Assembly: GCA_025935655.1 (NCBI GenBank)
Contig: JAICUV010000133.1
Span: 1-8,977, forward strand
Direction: 5' to 3'
Origin: Chloroflexota bacterium
GTDB lineage: Bacteria; Chloroflexota; Limnocylindria; Limnocylindrales; CSP1-4
Length of the DNA stretch: 8,977 nt
Position 1 is the first letter of the stretch, and each line of letters starts with the position of its first letter. The notes below the pieces were generated by a model. It was not told the origin of the DNA, did no database searches, and saw only the letters and a program-made list of their open reading frames with translations. Made by a program: the position numbers and the translations under genes. Below are positions 1-6,266 of this stretch, in pieces.

Positions 1-1131
1 AAGGCCGCGGCCCAGACCGTGCTCGTCACCGCGCGCGACGACCCGCTCCTCGCCCAGTGGCAGTACGGCCTCGGGCGGTCGGTGGCGTGGACGTCGGACT
101 CGACGGGGCGCTGGGCCAAGAACCTGATCGGCTGGACGGGCTTCTCGACCTTCTTCAGCCAGATGGTGGGCTGGACGTTCCCGGGCGAGGAAAGCGGCGG
201 CATCGAGGCGTCGTTCGTGGACCGCGGCGGGCGCACGTACCTGCGCGTCCAGAGCGTCAACGAGGACGGCTCGGCGCGCGACTTCTACCGGACGCAGGTC
301 GCACTCGTGGGCCCCGACCTCGCGACCGCGACCGTCGACCTCAGCCAGGTCGCGCCCGGCGTGTACGAGTCGCCGGTGACCTCGCTCGAGAGCGGCGCGT
401 ACGCCGTGCGGGTCACCCAGACCAAGGCCGGCGCACCGTCACTGGGCCGGACGCTGGGCCTGGTTGCGCCGACCCCGGCCGAGTACCGGCTGCTGGGCGC
501 CAACGAGGCGCTCATGGCGGCGATGCGCAACGCGACGGGTGGCCGCGAGCTCGCCCTGCCGGCCGACGCCTGGGTCCACGACCTCCAGACCACCAGCCGG
601 TTCACCGACCTGTGGCCGCTGCTCCTCGTGCTCGCGCTGCTGCTGTGGCCGCTCGACATCGCGCTCCGGCGCGTGTCGCTCGGGCGTCGGGAGCTCGCCG
701 ACGGGCGGGCCTGGGTCTCGGACCGGGTCCGGGGCCGTCGCGTCGCCCGCAGGACGCAGCAGACCGCGGACCTGTTCGCCGCACGCGAGCGCGCAGGCGC
801 GGCGGGCGCCCGGGCCGCGATCGTGCGCCAGGCCGCGGAGCGTCCGGGCGGAATCGCACCCGCGGACCGGGCCGCCGCATCCGCGGCTGGGCCGACACCC
901 CCGGGTCAGGCCGACGCACCAGCGGGCGCGCCCGCGGTGGCGTCGGCGAAGGCCGCGGCCGCCCCGCCCCCGCCACCAGTGGTGTCGAAGGCGCCGCCGC
1001 CCGTCGCCCCACCCCCGGCCCCAGCGCCGGCCGCCGCGCAGGCGGCACCGTCCCGGCCCGAGGCGCCGGACGCCGTCGGCGATGACACCCTCGCCCGGCT
1101 GCGCGAGGCGAAGCGCCGGTCCCGGGGCTGA
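1..1131 (+). CDS. C-terminal part of a large VWA/glutamine-amidotransferase-like membrane protein (5' partial)
   Basis: The reading frame is open from base 1 (first codons read K-A-A-A-Q-T) to TGA at 1129-1131, so the gene starts before the window; the GTG at 19 is probably internal. The segment DDPLLAQWQYGLGRSVAWTSD, followed by WAKN, FFSQMVGWTFPG and a beta-rich stretch, resembles the end of the amidotransferase-like extracellular domain in large bacterial membrane proteins that also carry a von Willebrand A domain. That is recognition from memory; the VWA part itself is not visible here. One membrane helix follows at about codons 204-223 (LWPLLLVLALLLWPLDIAL), then a basic stretch and an Ala/Pro-rich tail of about 130 residues with runs of proline, ending in a charged LREAKRRSRG. 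The expected topology is an extracellular domain, a last helix and a cytoplasmic disordered tail. A role in the envelope is inferred; its exact function is unknown. Confidence 0.85.
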   Translation, partial: KAAAQTVLVTARDDPLLAQWQYGLGRSVAWTSDSTGRWAKNLIGWTGFSTFFSQMVGWTFPGEESGGIEASFVDRGGRTYLRVQSVNEDGSARDFYRTQVALVGPDLATATVDLSQVAPGVYESPVTSLESGAYAVRVTQTKAGAPSLGRTLGLVAPTPAEYRLLGANEALMAAMRNATGGRELALPADAWVHDLQTTSRFTDLWPLLLVLALLLWPLDIALRRVSLGRRELADGRAWVSDRVRGRRVARRTQQTADLFAARERAGAAGARAAIVRQAAERPGGIAPADRAAASAAGPTPPGQADAPAGAPAVASAKAAAAPPPPPVVSKAPPPVAPPPAPAPAAAQAAPSRPEAPDAVGDDTLARLREAKRRSRG

Positions 1132-1140
1132 GGCACGGCG

Positions 1141-1178
1141 GCGCCCGGCGAATCGGACCCGCGCGGGCGGCCGGGCGC
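1141..1178 (+). terminator. Possible GC-rich hairpin after the membrane-protein gene
   Basis: Arms GCGCCCGGC (1141-1149) and GCCGGGCGC (1170-1178) are perfect 9-base inverted repeats around a 20-base loop, starting 10 bases after the stop codon at 1131. The stem can be lengthened by a G-T and two further pairs. No T-run follows, so this is not a classical intrinsic terminator. In DNA this rich in G and C such arms can also arise by chance. Confidence 0.35.
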
Positions 1179-1229
1179 TGCGAGAATGTCGCCACGCTCG
1201 TCGGCACGGAGACCCGGCCCGGGCTCGCA

Positions 1230-1238
1230 GGGGGTGAT
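1230..1238 (+). promoter_or_regulatory. Ribosome binding site that decides the start at 1249
   Basis: The sequence AGGGGGTGA is close to the anti-16S complement GGAGGTGA and ends 10 bases before ATG 1249. An upstream in-frame ATG at 1186 has no such site and would put 21 polar residues ahead of the signal peptide. I therefore place the start at 1249. Confidence 0.6.
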
Positions 1239-1248
1239 ACCCAGCAAC

Positions 1249-3483
1249 ATGCACGGTTTCAGCGCGCTCACACGTGGTCTCGGGAGGCCGGTCTCGCTGA
1301 TCCTGGCCGCGGCGCTCATGCTGCCGGTGGCCACGGCGCCGGTCGCCGCCGCCGGCGGACCCGGAACGCATGCCGACTTCGCCCGTGGCGTGACGCGGTC
1401 GGCCAAGGCATCGCGGATCTCGGGTCGCGACGCGGCCATCGCGACCCGTGAACACCCACGGAAGACGTCCGCGGGCCGATCGGCCCTCGCCCGACCCGAC
1501 GGCATCGCACGTGGCACGGCCGGCAGCACCGCGACGCGCTCGTCCGACGTGCGCTCACCCCGCGTCGTCGCGGGGCCCGGCCTCGTGTCGACCCACCGGT
1601 TCGACGGGATCGACCAGGTGACCGTCGGCTACGAACCGCCCGACCCGTGGGTCGCGGTCAACGCGACGAACATCGTGCAGACGACCAACGGGCTCGTCCG
1701 CGTCTCGACGCGAGCCGGCCAGGAGCTGGCATCCATCGCCACGTGGTCGCTGTTCGTCGTCCCCGCCGGCTACGGCGATTCGGACCCGCGCATCATCTGG
1801 GACGCCTACCACGGCCGGTGGGTCGGCGTGCTGATCTACTTCGACGACCCGACCTTCTCGGACAACCATCTCGTGGTCGCGGTGTCCGACGGGAGCAACC
1901 CGCTCGGCTCGTGGACCTCGTTCGACTTCGCGTACGGCAACACGCTGCCCGACTATCCGGGCATCGTCTCCTCGTCCGACAAGATCGCCGCGACGGCGAA
2001 CGAGTACGTCGACGGCTCGAGCTATGCCGGCAGCAGCGTGCTGACGATGCCGTGGTCGGCGATCCTGCAGGGCACGGATCTCAGCGCGACCCACGCGATC
2101 GAGTCGACGGCCTGGAACCTCCGCCCCGGTCGCATCACCGGCACGGCGGCCGACATCTGGTTCGTCTACGAGAGCGGTGACACGGGCTACCTGAAGACGC
2201 TCCGCATCAGCGGCAGCGGGACCTCGCCCACCTACGCGGTCGCCGACGTCGCGATCCCCAACGGCAACGGCCTCGCGAACGCGCCGCGCCAGCCGGGTGA
2301 TGCGGACGGGATCGCGCAGGCCGACGACGGCCGGATCCCCGACGCCGTGTGGCGCAGCAACAAGCTGTGGTTCGCGCGGACGGTCCCCTACGCGTTCAAC
2401 GGGACCGACGACGACCTCGCCGTGGAGGTCGTGAGCCTCACCACGAGCACGACCGTGGCACCGGTCGTGGCCCTCGACGTCGTCTGGGGCGGACCCAGCG
2501 GCACGGACTCGTTCTCGCCGGGCGTGGGGATGTCCGGCTCCGGGACGGCATTCGTGGCCTGGTGCAGCTCGAGCGCCACCGAGCCGCCGTCCGTGCGGGC
2601 CATCGCCTACCCCCCGACGGCCGGCGCCCAGGGTCCCATCGAGGTCGCCACGAGCGATGGCAGCTATACGGGCGCGCGATGGGGCGACTTCGCGGGTCTC
2701 GCCACCGATCCGTCGGGCACCGACACCGTGTGGCAGACCCACGAGACCGTCACCGCCGACGGGACATGGCGGACGGAGGTCTCGAGGCTCGTGTTCGATC
2801 AGACCTACCCGACGGCGACGGCCCCGAAGCAGGCGCTGATCAAGGGCACCTCCATCAGCCAGTACAGGGCCTACCCGGCGACCGTGCCGGTCAAGGTGAC
2901 CTGGACGGGAGCGGATCCCGGCAGCGGGATCACCCGCTACTGGCTGGAGCAGAACGACCACGGCTCCGGCTTCGGCCTCGCCGCGACCACGACGTCGGCT
3001 TCGTACATCAACCAGCACACCTGGAAGCCGGCCGGGTCGTCGGTCAACAGCAGCTGGCAGTACCGGGTCACGCCGCAGGACGACGGGGGCAACTCCGGGA
3101 CGTCGGCCACCGGGTCCCTGCTGACCCCCACGGGCTACCAGCAGTCCACGAGCTCGTTCACGTACAGCTCCGGCTGGACGAGCTCGAGCAACGCGAGGTA
3201 CAGCGGTGGTTCCGTCAAGTACTCCTCGAAGACCGGCGCGTCTGCGAGCTTCCGGACGTCCGGACGCTCGTTCGGCTTCGTCACGACCCGGAGCTCGACC
3301 CGGGGCAAGGTGAAGGTGTACGTCGACGGCTCGTACAAGGGGACGATCACCCTCAAGAGCTCCACCACCAAGTACCGCTACATCGCGTACGCGATCACGT
3401 TCACGTCCACGGCGACCCACACGGTCAAGCTCGTCGTCGCGAGCGGCCGGGTGGACGTGGACGCGTTCATGGTCCTCAAGTAG
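1249..3483 (+). CDS. Secreted multidomain protein: propeller-like region, FN3-like region, C-terminal beta-sandwich
   Basis: A 744-residue exported protein. From ATG 1249 the N-terminus is a typical Sec signal peptide: R10 and R13, a hydrophobic core at about 15-31 and cleavage probably near AAAGG (33-37). Residues about 38-107 are an Arg/Ala/Ser-rich, low-complexity stretch, perhaps a propeptide or linker. Residues about 108-515 are rich in short beta strands, with Trp and Asp motifs such as DPWVAVN (132-138), RIIWDAYHGRWVGV (181-194) and DYPGI (235-239). This resembles sialidase/BNR-type propeller proteins, but I see no catalytic set and assign no enzyme activity. Residues about 519-625 look like a fibronectin-III-type fold. 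Residues about 632-744 form a Ser/Thr/Tyr-rich beta-sandwich with KVKVYVDGSYKGTI and a terminal GRVDVDAFMVLK. This is a C-terminal module I recognise from other secreted proteins of high-GC soil and freshwater bacteria, probably for binding surfaces or glycans. There is no LPXTG signal or membrane anchor, so it should be released or held non-covalently. It has only one cysteine (C439). Confidence 0.85.
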   Translation: MHGFSALTRGLGRPVSLILAAALMLPVATAPVAAAGGPGTHADFARGVTRSAKASRISGRDAAIATREHPRKTSAGRSALARPDGIARGTAGSTATRSSDVRSPRVVAGPGLVSTHRFDGIDQVTVGYEPPDPWVAVNATNIVQTTNGLVRVSTRAGQELASIATWSLFVVPAGYGDSDPRIIWDAYHGRWVGVLIYFDDPTFSDNHLVVAVSDGSNPLGSWTSFDFAYGNTLPDYPGIVSSSDKIAATANEYVDGSSYAGSSVLTMPWSAILQGTDLSATHAIESTAWNLRPGRITGTAADIWFVYESGDTGYLKTLRISGSGTSPTYAVADVAIPNGNGLANAPRQPGDADGIAQADDGRIPDAVWRSNKLWFARTVPYAFNGTDDDLAVEVVSLTTSTTVAPVVALDVVWGGPSGTDSFSPGVGMSGSGTAFVAWCSSSATEPPSVRAIAYPPTAGAQGPIEVATSDGSYTGARWGDFAGLATDPSGTDTVWQTHETVTADGTWRTEVSRLVFDQTYPTATAPKQALIKGTSISQYRAYPATVPVKVTWTGADPGSGITRYWLEQNDHGSGFGLAATTTSASYINQHTWKPAGSSVNSSWQYRVTPQDDGGNSGTSATGSLLTPTGYQQSTSSFTYSSGWTSSSNARYSGGSVKYSSKTGASASFRTSGRSFGFVTTRSSTRGKVKVYVDGSYKGTITLKSSTTKYRYIAYAITFTSTATHTVKLVVASGRVDVDAFMVLK

Positions 3484-3495
3484 GGCGTCCCGCGC

Positions 3496-3510
3496 GGCGC
3501 CCGGGGCGCC
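3496..3510 (+). terminator. Short GC hairpin after the secreted-protein gene
   Basis: GGCGCC (3496-3501) and GGCGCC (3505-3510) flank a 3-base loop, 12 bases after the stop codon at 3483. There is no T-tract. It may help end transcription or protect the 3' end, but the arms are only six bases and self-complementary. Confidence 0.3.
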
Positions 3511-3530
3511 AGCTCGACGCATCACGACGG

Positions 3531-3544
3531 CCGGTCGGGACCGG
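3531..3544. promoter_or_regulatory. Perfect 14-base palindrome upstream of the lipoprotein -10 box
   Basis: CCGGTC-GG-GACCGG is a perfect inverted repeat with a 2-base centre. It ends three bases before the TAGCCT box at 3548, so it would sit in the -10/-35 spacer. That position suits a repressor operator, but no regulator for it is known here. Confidence 0.35.
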
Positions 3545-3547
3545 TGC

Positions 3548-3553
3548 TAGCCT
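3548..3553 (+). promoter_or_regulatory. -10-like box TAGCCT directly before a start codon
   Basis: TAGCCT fits the TANNNT form of the -10 element and ends six bases before ATG 3560, so transcription would begin at or next to the A of the start codon. ACGACG at 3524-3529, 18 bases upstream, keeps the GAC core of a -35 box. No Shine-Dalgarno sequence is present, which agrees with a leaderless mRNA. Confidence 0.5.
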
Positions 3554-3559
3554 CCGGGC

Positions 3560-4048
3560 ATGGCACCTTCACCCGCCGGCCGTCGGCCGTTTCCGGCCGC
3601 CCTCCGCGCGGCGCTGCTCATGGTCGCGGTCGTCGTGCTCACGGGGTGCGGGCAGCTCCTCGGCACCGAGCCACCGCCCACCCCGACCGACTTTCCCGGG
3701 CTCACGAGCCGCATGAAGCTGGCCGGGATCACCCTCGCGGACTGGGTCTCCGGCGACGCCGGCTGCACCGACCCGAACCTCGTGCCCGCGTCGATCAGCT
3801 TCAACGCGACCGGCCTGGACCAGGCGACGCCGGTGAAGCTGTACCTGTACGTGTTCCGGAACCGGGACGCATGGGAGCGCCATCGCGACGCGATCGGGCC
3901 GTGCGCCCAGTCGTGGGTCACGGATCCGCAGACGTACGAGGAGATCCAGGAGTCGCCGTACGTCCTCGCGGGCCAGGGACCGTGGGCGCCCGGCTTCGAG
4001 GCCGCGGTCCGCTCCGTCCTCGCATCGGCGGCGGGCACCGGCGGCTGA
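3560..4048 (+). CDS. Small predicted lipoprotein of unknown function
   Basis: A 162-residue protein. The N-terminus has arginines (R8, R9, R16), a hydrophobic stretch at 18-28 and a lipobox LTGC ending at C30. Lipid attachment at C30 and display on the outer face of the membrane are therefore expected. After the short Pro/Thr linker (PPPTPTDFPG) comes a compact domain of about 115 residues with C69 and C115, which could form a disulfide, and the motif KLYLYVFRNRDAWERHRDAIGPC (93-115). I do not recognise the family. The start at 3560 is supported by the lipobox geometry and the -10-like box just upstream. The gene follows the secreted-protein gene by 76 bases but seems to have its own promoter. 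Confidence 0.8.
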   Translation: MAPSPAGRRPFPAALRAALLMVAVVVLTGCGQLLGTEPPPTPTDFPGLTSRMKLAGITLADWVSGDAGCTDPNLVPASISFNATGLDQATPVKLYLYVFRNRDAWERHRDAIGPCAQSWVTDPQTYEEIQESPYVLAGQGPWAPGFEAAVRSVLASAAGTGG

Positions 4049-4224
4049 TCCATCGCCGACCCACCACAACGTCTCCGCACCATCGCGGGTGAGGGTCCTG
4101 CGTGGGTACTGGCGCGGACTCGACGCGACCGCACTCGACCACACCGGGACCATGACCCCGCTCCTACACGGCGCGGGACGACAGACCCGTCGAAGCGGTG
4201 CGTGCATGCGCCGATCCTCCGGGC
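4049..4224. other. Intergenic region with no recognised gene
   Basis: This is the longest gap in the window, 176 bases. I found no convincing open frame, RNA gene or strong hairpin in it. ACCCAC (4059-4064) and GTGGGT (4102-4107) are six-base arms 37 bases apart, too weak to call. The last 12 bases hold the start-region motif described for the sortase gene. Confidence 0.5.
4213..4218 (+). promoter_or_regulatory. Weak -10-like box GATCCT before the sortase start
   Basis: GATCCT ends six bases before ATG 4225, at exactly the spacing of TAGCCT before the lipoprotein gene. The bases CCTCCGGGCATGG are identical at both starts (4216-4228 and 3551-3563). The first base is G rather than T and I see no clear -35 box, so this is a weaker candidate. 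Confidence 0.3.
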
Positions 4225-5016
4225 ATGGACATCACGACCCGCCGCCGACGCGCCCTCTCGACAGCGCTTGCCCTGTTCCTCGCGATCGAGTCCGTGTCCG
4301 CGGTCGCCGCGGTGGCGGTCGCCGGGCGTGACTCCGGCGCGGGCAGCCGCCACGAGCTGCCGGCAGCGGCTCCCGCCGGCGTCGTCCAGGCCGCGCAGGG
4401 CGCCGGGGACGCGCTCGCGCCCGCGGCCGCGACGGTCGTCGCCCGGACGGTCAGCGAGGACCCCGACAGCGCGGGGGCCGGGCCGCAGCGGACCACCGCG
4501 GCGCCGGCGCCCGCCCGCTCGTTCGCGCCCCGGCTCGCCATCGCCAAGGTCAAGGCACCCAGGTCCCATGGCTCGGCGGCCGGGTCCTCCTCGTCCTCGG
4601 CGGCATCCTCCGCCAGCCACAAGGGGCGCAACCACTTCTGGTTCCCCTCGCTCGGCATCAACCGGGCGGTCTACAGCTATCCGTGCAGCCGGAGCCGTGA
4701 GCCCGACAACCTCGTCTACCGCTGGGGCTGCGCCGGGGCGAACAACGTCTATCTCCTGGGCCATGCCTGGGGCGTCTTCAAGCCGCTCCACGACGCGTAC
4801 GTCGGCGGCCGGCTCCACGCCGGGATGAAGGCCTACTACGCCGACAACGGCGGGCGGACGCACACCTACGTCGTGAAGTGGTGGAAGCTCACCAAGCCCA
4901 CGACGTCCGCGAGCTGGGCGTGGGCCTCGCAGAGCGTGCCGTCGATGACGCTCCAGACCTGCGTGGGCTCGAACAGCCAGTACCGGGTGATGGTCCGCCT
5001 CGTCGAGGTCCGCTGA
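4225..5016 (+). CDS. Sortase-like exported cysteine transpeptidase
   Basis: A 263-residue protein. The N-terminus MDITTRRRRALSTALALF and a hydrophobic stretch at 11-34 form a signal anchor or signal peptide. Residues about 35-133 are an Ala/Pro/Ser-rich linker ending in a serine run. The C-terminal 130 residues match the sortase fold: the His motif NVYLLGHAW (H180), the Cys motif MTLQTCVG (C246) and an Arg in SQYRVMVRL (R254, with R258 as an alternative). All three catalytic residues of a sortase are thus present. Sortases cleave a sorting signal on secreted proteins and join them to the cell wall or to other proteins. C154 and C169 lie before the His motif and may form a disulfide. ATG 4225 is preferred over GTG 4198, because the upstream start adds nine residues before the basic cluster. 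No substrate with an LPXTG-type tail lies in this window. The class cannot be set by eye (D/E/F types are possible). Confidence 0.8.
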   Translation: MDITTRRRRALSTALALFLAIESVSAVAAVAVAGRDSGAGSRHELPAAAPAGVVQAAQGAGDALAPAAATVVARTVSEDPDSAGAGPQRTTAAPAPARSFAPRLAIAKVKAPRSHGSAAGSSSSSAASSASHKGRNHFWFPSLGINRAVYSYPCSRSREPDNLVYRWGCAGANNVYLLGHAWGVFKPLHDAYVGGRLHAGMKAYYADNGGRTHTYVVKWWKLTKPTTSASWAWASQSVPSMTLQTCVGSNSQYRVMVRLVEVR

Positions 5017-5030
5017 CCGCGCCCGGTCAG
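5013..5030. terminator. Bidirectional hairpin spanning both convergent stop codons
   Basis: CTGACCG (5013-5019) and CGGTCAG (5024-5030) are perfect 7-base arms around the loop CGCC. The left arm contains the sortase TGA (5014-5016), and the right arm contains the TGA of the dehydrogenase on the other strand (5027-5029). No T-run follows on either strand. It could serve as a compact shared 3' end for both genes. Confidence 0.5.
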
Positions 5031-6193
5031 ACGACCCGCAGCCCGAGGATCCTGCGTGCGATCACGAGGCGCTGGACCTGGCTCGTCCCCTCCCCGATCT
5101 CGGTGAGCTTCGCGTCCCGCAGGAATCGTTCGACCTTGTACTCCTCGACGTAGCCGTAGCCCCCGTGGACCTGGATCGCCGCGTTGGTGACCCGTGACGA
5201 CACCTCGGACGCGAACAGCTTCGCCTGCGCGGCCGCCAGCCCGTAGTCGCGCCCCTGGTCCTTGAGCCACGCGGCGCGGTAGACGAGGGCCCGCGCCGCC
5301 TCGATCTCCGTGGCCATGTCGGCGATCATGAACGCGACACCCTGGAACGAGCCGATGGGCCGCCCGAACTGCTCGCGCTCGCGGGCGTACGGGACCGACG
5401 CGTCGAACGCCGCCTGGGCCAGTCCCAGGGCGAGGGCTGCAATCGAGATCCGGCCGCCGTCGAGCACCTTGAGGAACGCCTTGAACCCGGCCCCCTCCTC
5501 GCCCAGGAGGTTGGCCGCGGGGACGCGGACGCCGTCGAGCTGGAGCTCGCCCGTCGCGCTCGCATGGAGGCCCATCTTCTCCTCGAGCCGCCCCACGCCG
5601 AACCCGGGCGTGTCCGCCGGGACGATGAACGCGGAGATGCGCGCGCTACCGTCGTCGTTGGCACCGGTGCGCGCGGTCAGGATGTAGAGGCCCGCCTGGC
5701 CGGCGTTCGTGATGAACCGCTTCTGGCCGTCGATGACCCACGTCCCGCCGTCCGGGCCGGGCTCGTGGCGAGCCGTCGTCCGGGTGCCGCCGGCGTCGGA
5801 CCCGGCCATCGGCTCCGTCAGCCCGTACGCGCCGAGCATGCGTCCCGAGGCGAGCGGCGGCAGGAACCGGTCGCGCTGCTCGTCCGTCGCCGCGATGAGC
5901 AGCGGCCCGCAGCCCAGGCTGGTGTGTGCGGCGACGATCAGGCCGAGCGAGCCCCAGACGCGGCCGATCTCCTCGATCGCGATCGCGTACGACAGCGTGT
6001 CCATGCCCGCCCCGCCCCAGCGCTCCGGGACGTTGATCCCGAGCCAGCCGAGCTCGCCGATCCGGCGCACGATGTCGACGGGAAACCGCCGGGCACGCTC
6101 GTGCTCGTCGACGACCGGCGCGACCTCGTCGGTCATGAACGCGCGGATGGTGTCCCGCAGCAGGACGTGGTCGGGCGAGAGATCGAAGTCCAT
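5027..6193 (-). CDS. Acyl-CoA dehydrogenase, FAD-dependent (short/medium-chain type)
   Basis: A 388-residue protein, the normal length for a homotetrameric acyl-CoA dehydrogenase. It oxidises acyl-CoA to trans-2-enoyl-CoA, passing electrons through FAD to electron-transfer flavoprotein, in fatty-acid or branched-chain amino-acid breakdown in the cytoplasm. Both family signatures are intact: GLTEPMAGSDAGG (124-136) and Q341-x2-GGYGY-x2-E351-x4-R356-x3-D360. The catalytic base is E368 in EIGEGTSQVQR, the position of the glutamate in the medium- and short-chain enzymes, not the isovaleryl or long-chain position. FAD/adenine-binding features such as REREQFGRPIGSFQ (271-284) are present. Chain-length preference cannot be read by eye. 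The start at 6193 has no Shine-Dalgarno site but has TAGCAT six bases upstream. No electron-transfer flavoprotein, hydratase or thiolase gene is adjacent. Confidence 0.93.
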   Translation of the reverse strand: MDFDLSPDHVLLRDTIRAFMTDEVAPVVDEHERARRFPVDIVRRIGELGWLGINVPERWGGAGMDTLSYAIAIEEIGRVWGSLGLIVAAHTSLGCGPLLIAATDEQRDRFLPPLASGRMLGAYGLTEPMAGSDAGGTRTTARHEPGPDGGTWVIDGQKRFITNAGQAGLYILTARTGANDDGSARISAFIVPADTPGFGVGRLEEKMGLHASATGELQLDGVRVPAANLLGEEGAGFKAFLKVLDGGRISIAALALGLAQAAFDASVPYAREREQFGRPIGSFQGVAFMIADMATEIEAARALVYRAAWLKDQGRDYGLAAAQAKLFASEVSSRVTNAAIQVHGGYGYVEEYKVERFLRDAKLTEIGEGTSQVQRLVIARRILGLRVV

Positions 6194-6199
6194 GGCCGC

Positions 6200-6205
6200 A
6201 TGCTA
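6200..6205 (-). promoter_or_regulatory. -10-like box TAGCAT before the acyl-CoA dehydrogenase
   Basis: On the minus strand TAGCAT ends six bases before ATG 6193, the same spacing as at the lipoprotein gene. No ribosome binding site is visible. This suggests a leaderless transcript. I see no convincing -35 box in the GC-rich sequence beyond it. Confidence 0.45.
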
Positions 6206-6215
6206 CCTCGCGCCA

Positions 6216-6242
6216 CCGCCGGCCCCGCGGCACGCCCGGCGG
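6216..6242. promoter_or_regulatory. Inverted repeat between the divergent promoters, possible operator
   Basis: CCGCCGG (6216-6222) and CCGGCGG (6236-6242) are perfect 7-base arms separated by 13 bases, so their centres are 20 bases apart, about two helical turns. The repeat lies between the -10-like boxes of the dehydrogenase (6200-6205) and the regulator (6253-6258). This would suit a dimeric regulator controlling both genes. The arms are pure G and C, so chance is a real alternative. Confidence 0.35.
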
Positions 6243-6252
6243 CCGTTCTTGC

Positions 6253-6258
6253 TAGCCT
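6253..6258 (+). promoter_or_regulatory. -10-like box TAGCCT before the SufR-like regulator
   Basis: TAGCCT, preceded by GC, is the same eight-base GCTAGCCT found before the lipoprotein gene (3546-3553). It ends eight bases before ATG 6267, and no ribosome binding site is seen between them. A leaderless start is likely. No clear -35 box is visible. Confidence 0.45.
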
Positions 6259-6266
6259 CTCCCCGC

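Noticed and set aside
1186..1248. Longer N-terminus for the secreted protein starting at ATG 1186
   Set aside because: It would bury the signal peptide behind 21 polar residues, and it has no ribosome binding site, unlike ATG 1249.
1555..3525. Open frame of 656 codons on the minus strand opposite the secreted-protein gene
   Set aside because: Its composition (Arg, Gly, Asp, Val, His) is typical of the antisense frame of a GC-rich gene. It has no recognisable domain, and the plus-strand gene has a signal peptide and folded domains.
4089..4331. 80-codon plus-strand frame across the sortase start
   Set aside because: It has no start signal, its composition is Arg/Gly-rich and it overlaps the sortase gene in another frame.
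3547..4863. Open frame of 438 codons on the minus strand
   Set aside because: It is antisense to the lipoprotein and sortase genes, has Arg/Gly-rich composition and shows no domain or start signal.
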